The notes beneath the pieces were generated by a model. It saw only the letters and a list, made by a program, of their open reading frames with translations, had not been told where the DNA came from and made no database searches. DNA of 64,000 nucleotides from Pedobacter steynii (GTDB taxonomy: Bacteria; Bacteroidota; Bacteroidia; Sphingobacteriales; Sphingobacteriaceae). The position numbers were made by a program, and so were the translations under genes. Shown piece after piece: positions 31,379-40,715 of this stretch. The stretch covers positions 2,418,001 through 2,482,000 of the forward strand of contig NZ_CP017141.1 of the NCBI RefSeq assembly GCF_001721645.1, given 5' to 3'. Within the stretch, counting starts at the first letter, position 1. Every line of letters starts with the position of its first letter.

Positions 31379-33370
31379 ATGAGCACATCAGGTAAAAGCA
31401 GTTCCAGTAAAAAAGTAGCCGGTAAAAAGATGAAGGCAAGTTCTGTTTTAGAAGAACGAAGAAAAAACGTTTGGGTGTATAGCTTATTTACTGATTTTGA
31501 TATTTCATTATTCATTTCTGGTAAGCACTTCCGTTTGTATGAGAAGATGGGGGCACACCTCCTGAACATCGATGAAACGGATGGTGCTTACTTTGCCGTT
31601 TGGGCGCCCAATGCTCAACAGGTAAGTGTAGTCGGTAATTTTAACCACTGGGATCAGACTGCTCACCACCTGAATAAAAGATGGGATGCTTCTGGAATCT
31701 GGGAAGGTTTTATCCCTGCATTAAAGAAAGGGGAAGTCTATAAATATGCCATCAGAGGTTTTGATGGAATAGATATTGAAAAAGGAGATCCTTTTGCCAG
31801 GCGTTGGGAACATCCGCCGCAAACCGCATCTGTCATCTGGAATACCGATTACAAATGGAAGGATAAATCCTGGTTAAAAAAGCGTCCGAAGCTTAATGCT
31901 TTGAACCAGCCAATGTCAGTTTATGAGCTGCATTTAGGCTCCTGGCAAAGAGATCCGGCAGAGCCTAAACGGGTTTTGACTTATAAAGAGATTGCTAAAA
32001 GTCTTGTCCCTTATATTTTAGATATGGGATTTACGCATGTGGAGCTGATGCCGATCATGGAATATCCTTATTTCCCGTCCTGGGGCTACCAGATCACCGG
32101 ATATTTTGCAGCAAGTTCCAGACATGGGACGCCTGAGGAATTAATGTGCCTGGTTGATGAATTACATCAGCACAATATTGCCGTAATTCTAGACTGGGTA
32201 CCTTCTCATTTTCCTGGAGATGCGCATGGACTTTATCACTTTGACGGAACACATCTTTATGAGCATGCCGATATGCGTAAAGGTTTTCATCCGGACTGGA
32301 AATCTTATATTTTTAATTACGATAGAAATGAAGTCCGTTCCTTTCTAATTAGCAATGCATTGTATTGGCTGGATCAATTTCATGTTGATGGGCTTCGTGT
32401 AGATGCAGTGGCGTCTATGTTATATTTTAACTTTTCAAGGAAAGAAGATGAAGCGGCCACAAACGAATTTGGTGGTAGTGAAAATCTAGGGGCAATCCAG
32501 TTTTTAAAAGATCTGAATGAAGCGGTCTATGGTAATTATGAAGGAGTACAAACTATTGCTGAGGAAAGCAGCACTTATCCTGGCGTCACACATCCTGTGC
32601 ATGCCGGCGGGCTTGGCTTTGGAATGAAGTGGATGATGGGCTGGATGAATGATACTTTAAAGTATTTTAAGAATGATCCGATCAATAGAAAGTATCACCA
32701 CCATCAGCTCACTTTTAGCATTACTTATGCTTTCAGTGAAAATTTTATGCTGCCTTTTTCTCATGATGAAGTTGTCCATGGGAAGTCCTCTATGATCTAT
32801 AAAATGCCTGGAGATGAATGGCAAAAGTTTGCAAACCTCCGCCTTTTATATGCTTATATGTTTACCCAGCCCGGTACAAAATTGTTATTTATGGGCAATG
32901 AGTTTGCACAGACCCATGAATGGAATTTCAAAAGTTCTTTGGACTGGCATTTATTGCAGCATGCCCCACATTTGGGTATGCAAAAAACGATAAGGGCAAT
33001 TAATAGCTTATACCGAAGCGAACCTGCATTATATGAGCATAGTTTCTCTTATGAGGGATTTGAATGGATCAATGCTGATGACGCGGCGCATTCTGTCTAT
33101 ATCTACCTTCGGAAGTCTAAGAAAGCGAAGGATACTCTAATTATAATTTTAAACATGACGCCTGTTTACAGGGAAAATTATATGGTTGGATTACCGTTTA
33201 AAGGTAAGTGGAAGGAGATTTTTAGTACTGATGCGGTAGAGTTCTTCGGAAGTGGGAAACATAATGATAAATTGATGGTCTCCAAATCAGTAGGTTGTCA
33301 TGGCCGGGAAAATTCCATTTCATTGCATATTCCACCACTTGGAGCAATCATTTTAAAGCAGGATAGGTAA
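31379..33370 (+). CDS. glgB: 1,4-alpha-glucan branching enzyme GlgB
   Basis: This 663-residue enzyme creates alpha-1,6 branches in glycogen. A CBM48 domain (about 65-160; YFAVWAPNAQQVSVVGNFN) precedes a GH13 barrel. Motifs are DWVPSHF, GLRVDAVASM with nucleophile Asp342, IAEES with the acid/base in the Glu395-396 pair, and FSHDEVVHG with Asp463. The first 30 residues are Ser/Lys-rich and low complexity, unlike most GlgB proteins. It lies 25 bases after the GH31 gene. Its last 23 bases overlap the end of the convergent CHAT gene, and no terminator lies between them. Confidence 0.96.
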   Translation: MSTSGKSSSSKKVAGKKMKASSVLEERRKNVWVYSLFTDFDISLFISGKHFRLYEKMGAHLLNIDETDGAYFAVWAPNAQQVSVVGNFNHWDQTAHHLNKRWDASGIWEGFIPALKKGEVYKYAIRGFDGIDIEKGDPFARRWEHPPQTASVIWNTDYKWKDKSWLKKRPKLNALNQPMSVYELHLGSWQRDPAEPKRVLTYKEIAKSLVPYILDMGFTHVELMPIMEYPYFPSWGYQITGYFAASSRHGTPEELMCLVDELHQHNIAVILDWVPSHFPGDAHGLYHFDGTHLYEHADMRKGFHPDWKSYIFNYDRNEVRSFLISNALYWLDQFHVDGLRVDAVASMLYFNFSRKEDEAATNEFGGSENLGAIQFLKDLNEAVYGNYEGVQTIAEESSTYPGVTHPVHAGGLGFGMKWMMGWMNDTLKYFKNDPINRKYHHHQLTFSITYAFSENFMLPFSHDEVVHGKSSMIYKMPGDEWQKFANLRLLYAYMFTQPGTKLLFMGNEFAQTHEWNFKSSLDWHLLQHAPHLGMQKTIRAINSLYRSEPALYEHSFSYEGFEWINADDAAHSVYIYLRKSKKAKDTLIIILNMTPVYRENYMVGLPFKGKWKEIFSTDAVEFFGSGKHNDKLMVSKSVGCHGRENSISLHIPPLGAIILKQDR

Positions 33371-36089
33371 CTTTCTTATTTTTAGATCGGTAAAAGAGGA
33401 AAGTTGCGGTCAATATAAATAGAAAGGTCAGGGAAATGAGTAAATAGGAGGAAACTGACCATCCTGCTTTAGGAAGATTTACCTGCTGGTCATAACCCAT
33501 AAAGATGAGGGCATCCCAATAATAGGGGAGGTATTGATCTGAAGTAAGCCTGGGATTATTTAACCAGTTTAATTTTGCTTCACGTAAAGAGGAGCTGATT
33601 TTCATCTCCTTCAACATATTTTTATACGTGTCCGCTGTTATTTTTGCTGCAGCATCATCATTCACATTCCAGAGACTGGCGATGGTCCCTTGTGTGCCAA
33701 TAGCTGCAAAGCCTCTGCTTAGACTAATGATTCCCTCTCCATCTGTCATCATTCCATCGGCCGTCCTGCAGGCACTGAGAACGACCAGGCCTGGCGCATT
33801 TTTTCTGGCTGCCAGCTCAAACAGGAATACCTCGTCGTCAGAAAAAGAAAGGGTTGGTTCTTTATGCGGTCCGGAAAGATAAGAATGGGTGCTGATGTGC
33901 AATACATCTGCTTGCTCAAAAGCATCAAAGAAATTTTTAGTATCCGCTTCATTATCTATTAAAAATCGACCGGAAATCAGCTTTTTTAAGGAAGAAGCCT
34001 CTAATGCAACCGCCGGAATGAGTTGTTTATCGTTAACCTGATGAGTCATGAATAGTCCTGCAAAACCTTTATTTTCATTGCCGGAGACTATCATGTGCTT
34101 TCTTCTTGATTGGTTGATCCAGGTCTGGAGAGAGAAAGCATAAGAAATCCCTTGTTTCTTAAGGAGGAATGGCCAGCGGGCGATGGATCTCTGATACGAC
34201 TGATCAGTAATTAAGCTTTCAAAAGAAAGTCTTCCAATAACCTCATCGGGAATAATAATGAGACCTTCATTTTTTTTGAAACTGAATTGACCAAGTAGGA
34301 GCTGGTAACAGCGGAAGGAAGCGTCATAGAAATCTTTAGGCTTGTTGGTCATCGCTTCGATGCCATTGTTGTAATAGGTTTCTACAAAGTCACTGATCAT
34401 TTGTTTTACTTGAAGAGCATGGCTGGTTCTGATCACTTGTTGTACCTGTCTATTGTTGATTTCAACAGTATAAATGTAGTCGAGGCCTGAAAAGAATAGG
34501 ATAAAATGTGTTCCGGGAGGTACTCTTTTTAGGATGCTTTGGACATTCAGTTCTTCATTCCAGGCCAAAGCAGGATAACGTTCCCTTAGCTTTTTGTTAA
34601 CGTATTCCAGCTTAAATTTCAGATCAGCGCTGTTTTCTTTGGCATATTTACTACCTCCGGAGCTATGTAACGATATCTTTTCCTGATAAGCGATTGCGCT
34701 TTCCAGGTTTTGTTGCTGTAAGAAAAGACTATCCCTGGTCTGAAGGCTCAACTGCTGCTGATTGCGTCTGATGTCGTCCAGTAAAATCCTAGCTTTAGTT
34801 TGTTCTATCAGCTGGAGAATGATCTCCGCATAATGGTGTTGTTTTGTTTTCTCCAGCAATCCAAATGCAATAGTAATGGCTTTTTCTGCCATTTGTTTGG
34901 TTTCGGATTGAAAGCGCTGTTTTGTTTTTACGTCTGCAAGTTCAAAGCGTATTTTATCTCTTGTTAAAAGAGACCAATAGATATTTTGAAGCGCCTCTTT
35001 TTCTTCTCCCAGGTAGGAGTATGCCAGTGACCTCTGGTAAAAAACATCCTGTAAGCGGTTATCACCAAAAATTTTATTCTGATTGACCTGTCCTTTAGCG
35101 TCTAGCAGGCCTAAGGTATTTAAAGTCTGATTAAAATAGACTAAAGCCACTTTAGCTTGTTTTAGTCCCAGCTTTATTTTCCCAAGCTGAGTGATGATAT
35201 AAGCTTTTTCCCTTAATCTGTTCCCTTTATAATATTGATCATTAGTTTGAAGCCCAAGTCGATAATAACGTTCTGCTGCCGGAAAATTTGTTAAGGCGAA
35301 TTGCACATCTCCTGCTGTAGTATAACTGCTCAATAACCAATAAGCTGTTTCCTGGTCCTGTTTCATTTTTTTTTGCCTTACCATGTTCTTGGTAATAATA
35401 CTTTCTGCCAGCTTCAACTCATTTTTCTCTTTGTAAATATCAGCGAGTGTATTATTTAGCAGGATAAGCGAAGAAAATGTCGCTTTCTGGCTGCCCAGTT
35501 CAATGCACTCCATCGCTTTTTTGAAATCTCCAATAGAACGGTACGAAATACCAAGATTGTTGTAAGTAGTGGCTGCAAGTTCCTCATCTTGTTCCTTCAA
35601 TGCATAATTCAATGTTTTTTGTTGGATAAAAATGGCCTTTTCATAATCTCCAAGTCTGGTGTAATTATTGGCCCAAGGCTTTAACACAAAATCAGAAATA
35701 TCCATGTTGACTTGATGATCCTGCCAATAATTATAAGCCTGTTCATAGCAATTAATCGAATTGAGGATATTTCCTGCATACATTTGATTGTAGCCCTGGT
35801 GACTAAGTAGCAGTACCCATGCTTGTATTTCTGTTGCGGATTTGGGTTTGCGCCAGGCAGCGGCTGCGCTATTCATCAGAAAGGAGAGGCTCTCACCCGG
35901 ATAAGCCTGGGCATAATCAATTCTGGTATATATCCAATCGCTAAGGTTATTGTTTTTTTTTAAGGAATCGAGTGATCTTGTGATAACCACAGGTGGACTG
36001 CTGACTGTTTGCGCGGCCAGTGTCATTGAAAAAAATAAGAGAAAGGCTGGAAAACAGCCTGCTATGATTTTTTTGATCAGAACTTCCAC
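33348..36089 (-). CDS. periplasmic TPR-CHAT domain protein (caspase-like peptidase)
   Basis: This 913-residue protein has a signal peptide (about 1-27, ending TLAAQT), TPR repeats (about 80-370; LAATTYNNLGISYRSIGD), a long helical stretch, and a C-terminal CHAT domain (about 600-865). The caspase-type dyad is present: His735 in HISTHS and Cys774 in LSACRT. A membrane helix (about 880-900) and a basic tail end the protein, so the protease domain should face the periplasm. CHAT proteins are clan CD peptidases; TPR-CHAT proteins include gingipain/separase relatives and CRISPR-associated Csx29. The substrate is unknown. Its start overlaps the upstream PKD/barrel gene by 13 bases, which indicates coupled translation. 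Confidence 0.88.
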   Translation of the reverse strand: MEVLIKKIIAGCFPAFLLFFSMTLAAQTVSSPPVVITRSLDSLKKNNNLSDWIYTRIDYAQAYPGESLSFLMNSAAAAWRKPKSATEIQAWVLLLSHQGYNQMYAGNILNSINCYEQAYNYWQDHQVNMDISDFVLKPWANNYTRLGDYEKAIFIQQKTLNYALKEQDEELAATTYNNLGISYRSIGDFKKAMECIELGSQKATFSSLILLNNTLADIYKEKNELKLAESIITKNMVRQKKMKQDQETAYWLLSSYTTAGDVQFALTNFPAAERYYRLGLQTNDQYYKGNRLREKAYIITQLGKIKLGLKQAKVALVYFNQTLNTLGLLDAKGQVNQNKIFGDNRLQDVFYQRSLAYSYLGEEKEALQNIYWSLLTRDKIRFELADVKTKQRFQSETKQMAEKAITIAFGLLEKTKQHHYAEIILQLIEQTKARILLDDIRRNQQQLSLQTRDSLFLQQQNLESAIAYQEKISLHSSGGSKYAKENSADLKFKLEYVNKKLRERYPALAWNEELNVQSILKRVPPGTHFILFFSGLDYIYTVEINNRQVQQVIRTSHALQVKQMISDFVETYYNNGIEAMTNKPKDFYDASFRCYQLLLGQFSFKKNEGLIIIPDEVIGRLSFESLITDQSYQRSIARWPFLLKKQGISYAFSLQTWINQSRRKHMIVSGNENKGFAGLFMTHQVNDKQLIPAVALEASSLKKLISGRFLIDNEADTKNFFDAFEQADVLHISTHSYLSGPHKEPTLSFSDDEVFLFELAARKNAPGLVVLSACRTADGMMTDGEGIISLSRGFAAIGTQGTIASLWNVNDDAAAKITADTYKNMLKEMKISSSLREAKLNWLNNPRLTSDQYLPYYWDALIFMGYDQQVNLPKAGWSVSSYLLISLTFLFILTATFLFYRSKNKKVTYPALK

Positions 36090-38080
36090 GTTAAATAAGT
36101 AATTAACCTGTTGTTATTTTGTTGTAAAGTATATAAATAGCGGAAGCCAATTGCAGGACCGACATAGACCTTCCCCAGTTGGATGTCAGCAAAGAACGTA
36201 TTTTGAAAATCGTTAAAACTACTGCTGATTTTTTTAAAAGTTTCTTTGATCGGTGGGCTTGATCCGGCAGCAGTTGCTTCCAGGACAATAGTACGGATTG
36301 GCTTTGCCTGTTTATCGAGATTAAAAGAAACCAGAGTACCTATGCCGGCACCAAAATATTTATTAAAATTGCGCCTCAGTTGTAATGGGACTATATTGAT
36401 GCTGACTACCCTGATCTTTGCAGTACTATCGATATAGTTAATCCTTTCCTCTTTTCTATTTGGAACAGCAATGAATCTTCCATTTCCTGGTGTTCTTTGA
36501 ATCAAAAATTCTTTTTCAGAAAAAGAATTCATGTACAACTCTGCCTGTAAAAAATACCGGTGCGGAGCATAAGGCGCCACGCTCAACCCAAAAGTAATGT
36601 TCTTTTGTCCGGAAAAAGGGCTATTACCATTTTCAAAAGGAAAACCATAACCAGCAATTATTCCAGGAGAGATGCCTGTTTTGTATCTTCCGGCTGCTCT
36701 GTTGGTATAGATCGGCTCGTTTTTATCGAATACAATTGCAGCACCGCTTCTGAATGGTAGTTTTTTTGGTTTTTCTAAAAAACCGATTTTATATTCGATA
36801 TAGCCCATGGTAGAGTCAGCATCATTAACTCCTTTCTGTTGTAAACCTGGGAGATATATGTTTTTAAAGACAAAATGAACACTATCAGCCGTTCTTATTG
36901 TATCCATACAACTCTGATTGGTATAGGCTGAATCGCAGCTGATCACTTTAGGTTTTGAATCCAGTATTTCAATAGAGGCCATATTCAGATTTGGAGGAAT
37001 GACTACACCCACATCTACTCTCTTTGCAGGTCCTTTACCAGTATTTTGAAATTTCACCTTATAAGTTAATTTTCTGTTTTTTCCTGTAAACCGATAATTC
37101 ATCCTGCTGTTTTTAAGTATCATCTTATTCGGATCATGTGAAGCAACGATTTGCAGTTCCAGTGTGAAAAATTCAGTAGCTGCAAGTGCATCATCAGGAA
37201 TAAACATGCCAGTTAATTTGACCACAGCATTGGTATCCTTAATCATTTCAGGAGTAGTTTTTAAATGAAGAAAAAGAAAGTTTTCCTGTCCTGCCTTCAG
37301 ATTTTGAAATTTCCAGCTTTCCACTTTTCTAAAACCATTCAATTTTTCTTTGATTAGTGCTGTTCCTTCCGGATCGAATACAGGAACAACTTCCGGATAT
37401 GAGGGGCCTTTTAGAGAGGCAGTATAACGATCATCCGTGATTTCAGGTTTTAAAGCAGCGAAGTATTTATCCATTGTGGACTTTTTCTCTTGATGATAGC
37501 TTCTGGCTTCAGCGAGTTCAAAATTATCTTTATTAAATTCCTTGTCGTTATATAGGAAGGCAATGGTTCCGCCTAAACTTGGAATTCCGTTTTCCGTTTT
37601 ATTTCTATAACCAAGGACTACCATCATATCATCTCCAGGTTTTGGCATGCAATTGGTTCTCATCTCAACAGATCCGCCGGATTTAAAAATAGAGGGCTCC
37701 CGGTGGTGCTGGATTGATGCGAGTACGGGCCTGCTGGATCCTGGTTTAAGTGGCTTTGGTCTGGTTGGCGGACGCTTTCCATCATCATAGCTGTTGGTGG
37801 CAAAAAGACGTACCTGATAGAGAAGACTGTCGGAAAAAAAATGAAGCGGTTCTTTTTCAAATGAAAAACTACCATCGCCAAATTCCCAGAAATAGGTGTA
37901 AAATGGTTCCGGGGCACCAGCAATTTGCCTGAGGGGGCGTAAAACTGAACTGAATTTTATTCCGTTAGATTCTACTTTATGATTTATTATGGCTGGGATG
38001 GTATCTGCCGGAATAATTTGTGTTTGAGCAAATGCGTTTCCAAAACAGAGTAGAGAGAGTAAGCAGACTAGTTTTTTCAT
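36077..38080 (-). CDS. PKD-domain protein with C-terminal beta-barrel-like region
   Basis: This 667-residue exported protein starts at the ATG at 38080 (MKKLVCLL, cleavage near FAQTQ). A second ATG seven codons upstream (38101) is less likely because it adds residues before the signal peptide. A PKD repeat lies at about 40-95 (YTYFWEFGDGSFSFE), and Ig-like/DUF11-like repeats at about 290-450 (SHDPNKM; YKVKFQNTGKGPAKRVDVG). From about 470 to the final Phe the sequence alternates like an outer-membrane barrel (GLSVAPYAPHRYFLQAEL; GAGIGTLVSF). I infer an outer-membrane protein with periplasmic or surface PKD and Ig-like domains. It probably works with the CHAT protein encoded by the overlapping gene. 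Confidence 0.75.
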   Translation of the reverse strand: MKKLVCLLSLLCFGNAFAQTQIIPADTIPAIINHKVESNGIKFSSVLRPLRQIAGAPEPFYTYFWEFGDGSFSFEKEPLHFFSDSLLYQVRLFATNSYDDGKRPPTRPKPLKPGSSRPVLASIQHHREPSIFKSGGSVEMRTNCMPKPGDDMMVVLGYRNKTENGIPSLGGTIAFLYNDKEFNKDNFELAEARSYHQEKKSTMDKYFAALKPEITDDRYTASLKGPSYPEVVPVFDPEGTALIKEKLNGFRKVESWKFQNLKAGQENFLFLHLKTTPEMIKDTNAVVKLTGMFIPDDALAATEFFTLELQIVASHDPNKMILKNSRMNYRFTGKNRKLTYKVKFQNTGKGPAKRVDVGVVIPPNLNMASIEILDSKPKVISCDSAYTNQSCMDTIRTADSVHFVFKNIYLPGLQQKGVNDADSTMGYIEYKIGFLEKPKKLPFRSGAAIVFDKNEPIYTNRAAGRYKTGISPGIIAGYGFPFENGNSPFSGQKNITFGLSVAPYAPHRYFLQAELYMNSFSEKEFLIQRTPGNGRFIAVPNRKEERINYIDSTAKIRVVSINIVPLQLRRNFNKYFGAGIGTLVSFNLDKQAKPIRTIVLEATAAGSSPPIKETFKKISSSFNDFQNTFFADIQLGKVYVGPAIGFRYLYTLQQNNNRLITYLTWKF

Positions 38081-38119
38081 CTTAGCTAATAAATTTAACA
38101 ATAAAATCTTTAAAAACCA

Positions 38120-38150
38120 GAAAAGATAAAGCCCCGTTAAGGACTTTATC
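38120..38150 (-). terminator. terminator of the ZU5-like lipoprotein gene
   Basis: Read on the - strand, GATAAAG and CTTTATC pair around CC/GG and a short loop, followed by TTTTC. It lies between the lipoprotein stop at 38174 and the PKD gene start. Confidence 0.6.
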
Positions 38151-38173
38151 TGATAGAAGAGCGCATATGTTTT

Positions 38174-39160
38174 TTAGTAATTGTCGAGGCTGTTGATTGC
38201 TGCCTGAACAGTAGATTCTGTAGTTTCAGTTAAGGTAAGCACTATATTTTGTCCGGCGCTGATGGTCACCTCTTCGGAAGCGTAGTAAAAGTGGCCATCT
38301 TTGATAGAGAATGAAAGCATACGACCCTGAACACCTATAGGCATCATGTTATCATAACTTTTTACTTTATTCGGGCCATCTGGAGTATACAACTGGGCGG
38401 CAACATTACTTCCTTTGGCGCAAAAGAATACATATGTTTCTCCACTATAAGCATGGAAATTGGCAAAGGTTCCTGGATTATTGGTCAGTTCAACGGTGAC
38501 GGTAGTTTTGGGATTGGCATAGCTGTAGAAGACATCACAATTGATCCATCCCAGTGTTCCAAAGTCGAATGTAAAAGTTGAATTTGTCGCATTCACTTCT
38601 TTTTGACCTACACCGTTAGCTTGTGGTCTTGGTGCCTGCCATGCCATCTGATTATTACCTGCGGCAACTAAAGGTTTATTGTTCTGATCTACACCTACCC
38701 AGAGTTGAGTTACACCATCTCTTTTGGCGGGTATGGATATTTTTACAGGTACAGCCAGATTCTGATCGACGCTGCCACTATTGGTTTTTACATCCAGAAA
38801 GATAAATCCATCAGATGCAAGTGGCGCTCCGGAAGCATGGTTGGTATTTGCACCGGTAAATAAAACTGTACTCCTTTTCAGGACTTCATACGCTTCAACG
38901 ATTACAGTTCCAGTAACTGGTACCCCGCCCTTTGTTAAAGAGCCTGCAGGGAAATTGATTTTAGTTCCTCCGGCAAGGGTGATAGTCTGAGGTAGAGCAG
39001 AGGCGTTGATTTGTACCGTTTGTTGCTGGGCTCCAAATTTCGAAGTAAAATCTTTTGCGTTTTGCACTGTACCTTCATCGGTACCTTTGTCTTTTTTGCA
39101 TGCAATGGTTAAACAAACAATTGCAATAAATAGTGAGGAGATTAGGTTGAACTTTTTCAT
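38174..39160 (-). CDS. predicted lipoprotein with a ZU5-like beta domain
   Basis: This is a 328-residue lipoprotein. The signal peptide ends in the lipobox LTIAC with Cys21 as the lipidation site, followed by KKDKG. The segment GGTKINFPAGSLTKGG and the following GTVIVEAYEVL resemble ZU5-type beta domains in Bacteroidota surface proteins; the rest looks like beta-sandwich. Function is unknown. It is divergent from the sigma-factor gene, with 143 bases between the starts, and lies upstream of the PKD-CHAT pair on the same strand behind a terminator. Confidence 0.75.
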   Translation of the reverse strand: MKKFNLISSLFIAIVCLTIACKKDKGTDEGTVQNAKDFTSKFGAQQQTVQINASALPQTITLAGGTKINFPAGSLTKGGVPVTGTVIVEAYEVLKRSTVLFTGANTNHASGAPLASDGFIFLDVKTNSGSVDQNLAVPVKISIPAKRDGVTQLWVGVDQNNKPLVAAGNNQMAWQAPRPQANGVGQKEVNATNSTFTFDFGTLGWINCDVFYSYANPKTTVTVELTNNPGTFANFHAYSGETYVFFCAKGSNVAAQLYTPDGPNKVKSYDNMMPIGVQGRMLSFSIKDGHFYYASEEVTISAGQNIVLTLTETTESTVQAAINSLDNY

Positions 39161-39303
39161 GTCTGTAAAATTTAAATTATTGTGTGATTCGAATAGATAT
39201 CAAGAAGCATGAAATATTGTTACCCCCCTGCCTTCAATTTTTTTTACGGCTTGTCAAAAGAAACTTTAAATTAGCAGGACATCATTTTTGTTTACTTCAT
39301 TAT

Positions 39304-39873
39304 ATGGCTAAAAATGTACATGCAGATCAACGCTTTATTATTGGACTGATAAATAATGATACCATCGTTGTCAACGATATCTATAAACGTTGTGCCCATA
39401 AAATAAAATCATGGATCACTTTCAACAACGGGACTGAAGATGATGCAGCTGATATCTTTCAGGAAGCTTTAATGGACATTTATCGGCAGGGAAAATACAA
39501 ATCACTGGAGCTGACCTGTCCTTTTGAACCATACCTGTTATTGATTTGTAAGCGCAAATGGTTAAATCAGATAAAAAAAAGGTCAATTCTGCCGGTAACA
39601 AATTTGGAGGAAGATTTATTACATATTGGAGAAGATACTTTTGCTCAGGCAGATGAGCTGGAAAATCAGAGCAGGCAATCTGACTTATTTTACGGTGCAT
39701 TTGAAAAACTTGGAGCACGCTGTCAGGAAATCATCGCCTGGAGTATGAAAGGAGAAGCACAAGAGAAAGTTGCAGAAGCACTTGGGGTAACTTATGGTTA
39801 CCTGCGTAAAAAGAAATCTGAATGCATGGCCTCACTGATTAAAATGGTTCAATCAATTAAAATGGAAGAATAA
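39304..39873 (+). CDS. sigma-70 family (ECF-like) RNA polymerase sigma factor
   Basis: This 189-residue protein has a region-2 segment (DDAADIFQEALMDIYRQGKY, about residues 44-63) and a region-4 helix-turn-helix near the end (RCQEIIAWSMKGEAQEKVAE, then ALGVTYGYLRKKKSEC). Region 1 and most of region 3 are absent, as in ECF sigmas. The ATG at 39304 fits the family; an in-frame GTG at 39184 would add 40 unlike residues. The stop shares one base with the next gene (TAATG), so the sigma factor and the membrane TPR protein are co-translated. Confidence 0.88.
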   Translation: MAKNVHADQRFIIGLINNDTIVVNDIYKRCAHKIKSWITFNNGTEDDAADIFQEALMDIYRQGKYKSLELTCPFEPYLLLICKRKWLNQIKKRSILPVTNLEEDLLHIGEDTFAQADELENQSRQSDLFYGAFEKLGARCQEIIAWSMKGEAQEKVAEALGVTYGYLRKKKSECMASLIKMVQSIKMEE

Positions 39874-40604
39874 TGGCTAACGAGGATAAATTAACCAATG
39901 TGGTGCGATATGTGGAAGGAGATATGGAAGCAGGGGAGTTAGAGGCCTTTGAAATAATGCTCAGAAAGGATGCTAAATTACAGGACTTGCTGATTGAATA
40001 TAGAGATATCCATCAAACGTTAAAGATGAAAATAGCTCCTGACGCTAAGGATGAAGCTTTGAAAGCGACATTGACCGAGTTAAACGGAAAATATTTCAGC
40101 AAGGGGAAAAAAGTAATGACCCTGAATGGCTATTTGAAATGGGTCAGTATTGCTGCAGTTTTAGTGATCGGACTACTGGTCTGGGCGCCATGGTCTGCTG
40201 GATTATATGAGAAATATGCCATCAGCAGGGAAATGTCAGTTGCAGAGCGGGGAGCTGCTGCATCGCAAAAAATAGAACAGGCAGCCGCACTCTATAATGC
40301 GGGCGATTTCTCCGGAGCAGCCAAAATATTGGGGCCCGTTTATCAATCCAATCCGGAAAGGGCGAGGATTGCTTATTATTATGGGATTAGTCTGATCGAG
40401 AATAACCACGAAAGTGAAGCCCGAAAGGTATTGCTAAGGTTATACGAAGGAACCTCCGTGTTTAAATACGATGCCCTGTATAATATCGGACTTAGCTATG
40501 TGAAACAGAGGAATAATAAACAGGCACTGGTATGGCTGGATAAAGTTCCTGTTGCTGATCATAACTATGAACAGGCGAGGGAACTAATTGGGAAATTGAA
40601 ATAG
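39873..40604 (+). CDS. membrane-anchored TPR protein in anti-sigma position
   Basis: This is a 243-residue protein. Residues 1-85 form an acidic cytoplasmic region with a zinc-finger-like anti-sigma layout (YVEGDMEAGELEAFEIML) but no conserved Cys/His. One membrane helix (about 90-107) is followed by TPR-like repeats outside (about 130-240). Being coupled to the sigma gene, it is inferred to bind and hold the sigma factor and to sense a periplasmic protein through the TPRs. The N-terminal match is by layout only. A terminator-like hairpin follows. Confidence 0.72.
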   Translation: MANEDKLTNVVRYVEGDMEAGELEAFEIMLRKDAKLQDLLIEYRDIHQTLKMKIAPDAKDEALKATLTELNGKYFSKGKKVMTLNGYLKWVSIAAVLVIGLLVWAPWSAGLYEKYAISREMSVAERGAAASQKIEQAAALYNAGDFSGAAKILGPVYQSNPERARIAYYYGISLIENNHESEARKVLLRLYEGTSVFKYDALYNIGLSYVKQRNNKQALVWLDKVPVADHNYEQARELIGKLK

Positions 40605-40610
40605 CATTTA

Positions 40611-40651
40611 AAAAAAGAACCTGTACACAATTTATGATACAGGCTCTTTTA
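40611..40651 (+). terminator. terminator after the sigma/TPR pair
   Basis: AAAAGAACCTGTA pairs with TACAGGCTCTTTT, with one mismatch, and ends in a T run seven bases or more past the stop. Confidence 0.75.
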
Positions 40652-40715
40652 TACTGTTTGAATGATTTGAATCAAGAGAAAATAATAATTACTATTGCTA
40701 ATTGTAAGGACTGCT

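Noticed and set aside
39184..39303. GTG extension of the sigma-factor gene by 40 residues
   Set aside because: The added residues look unlike sigma region 1 or 2, and the ATG at 39304 fits family length.
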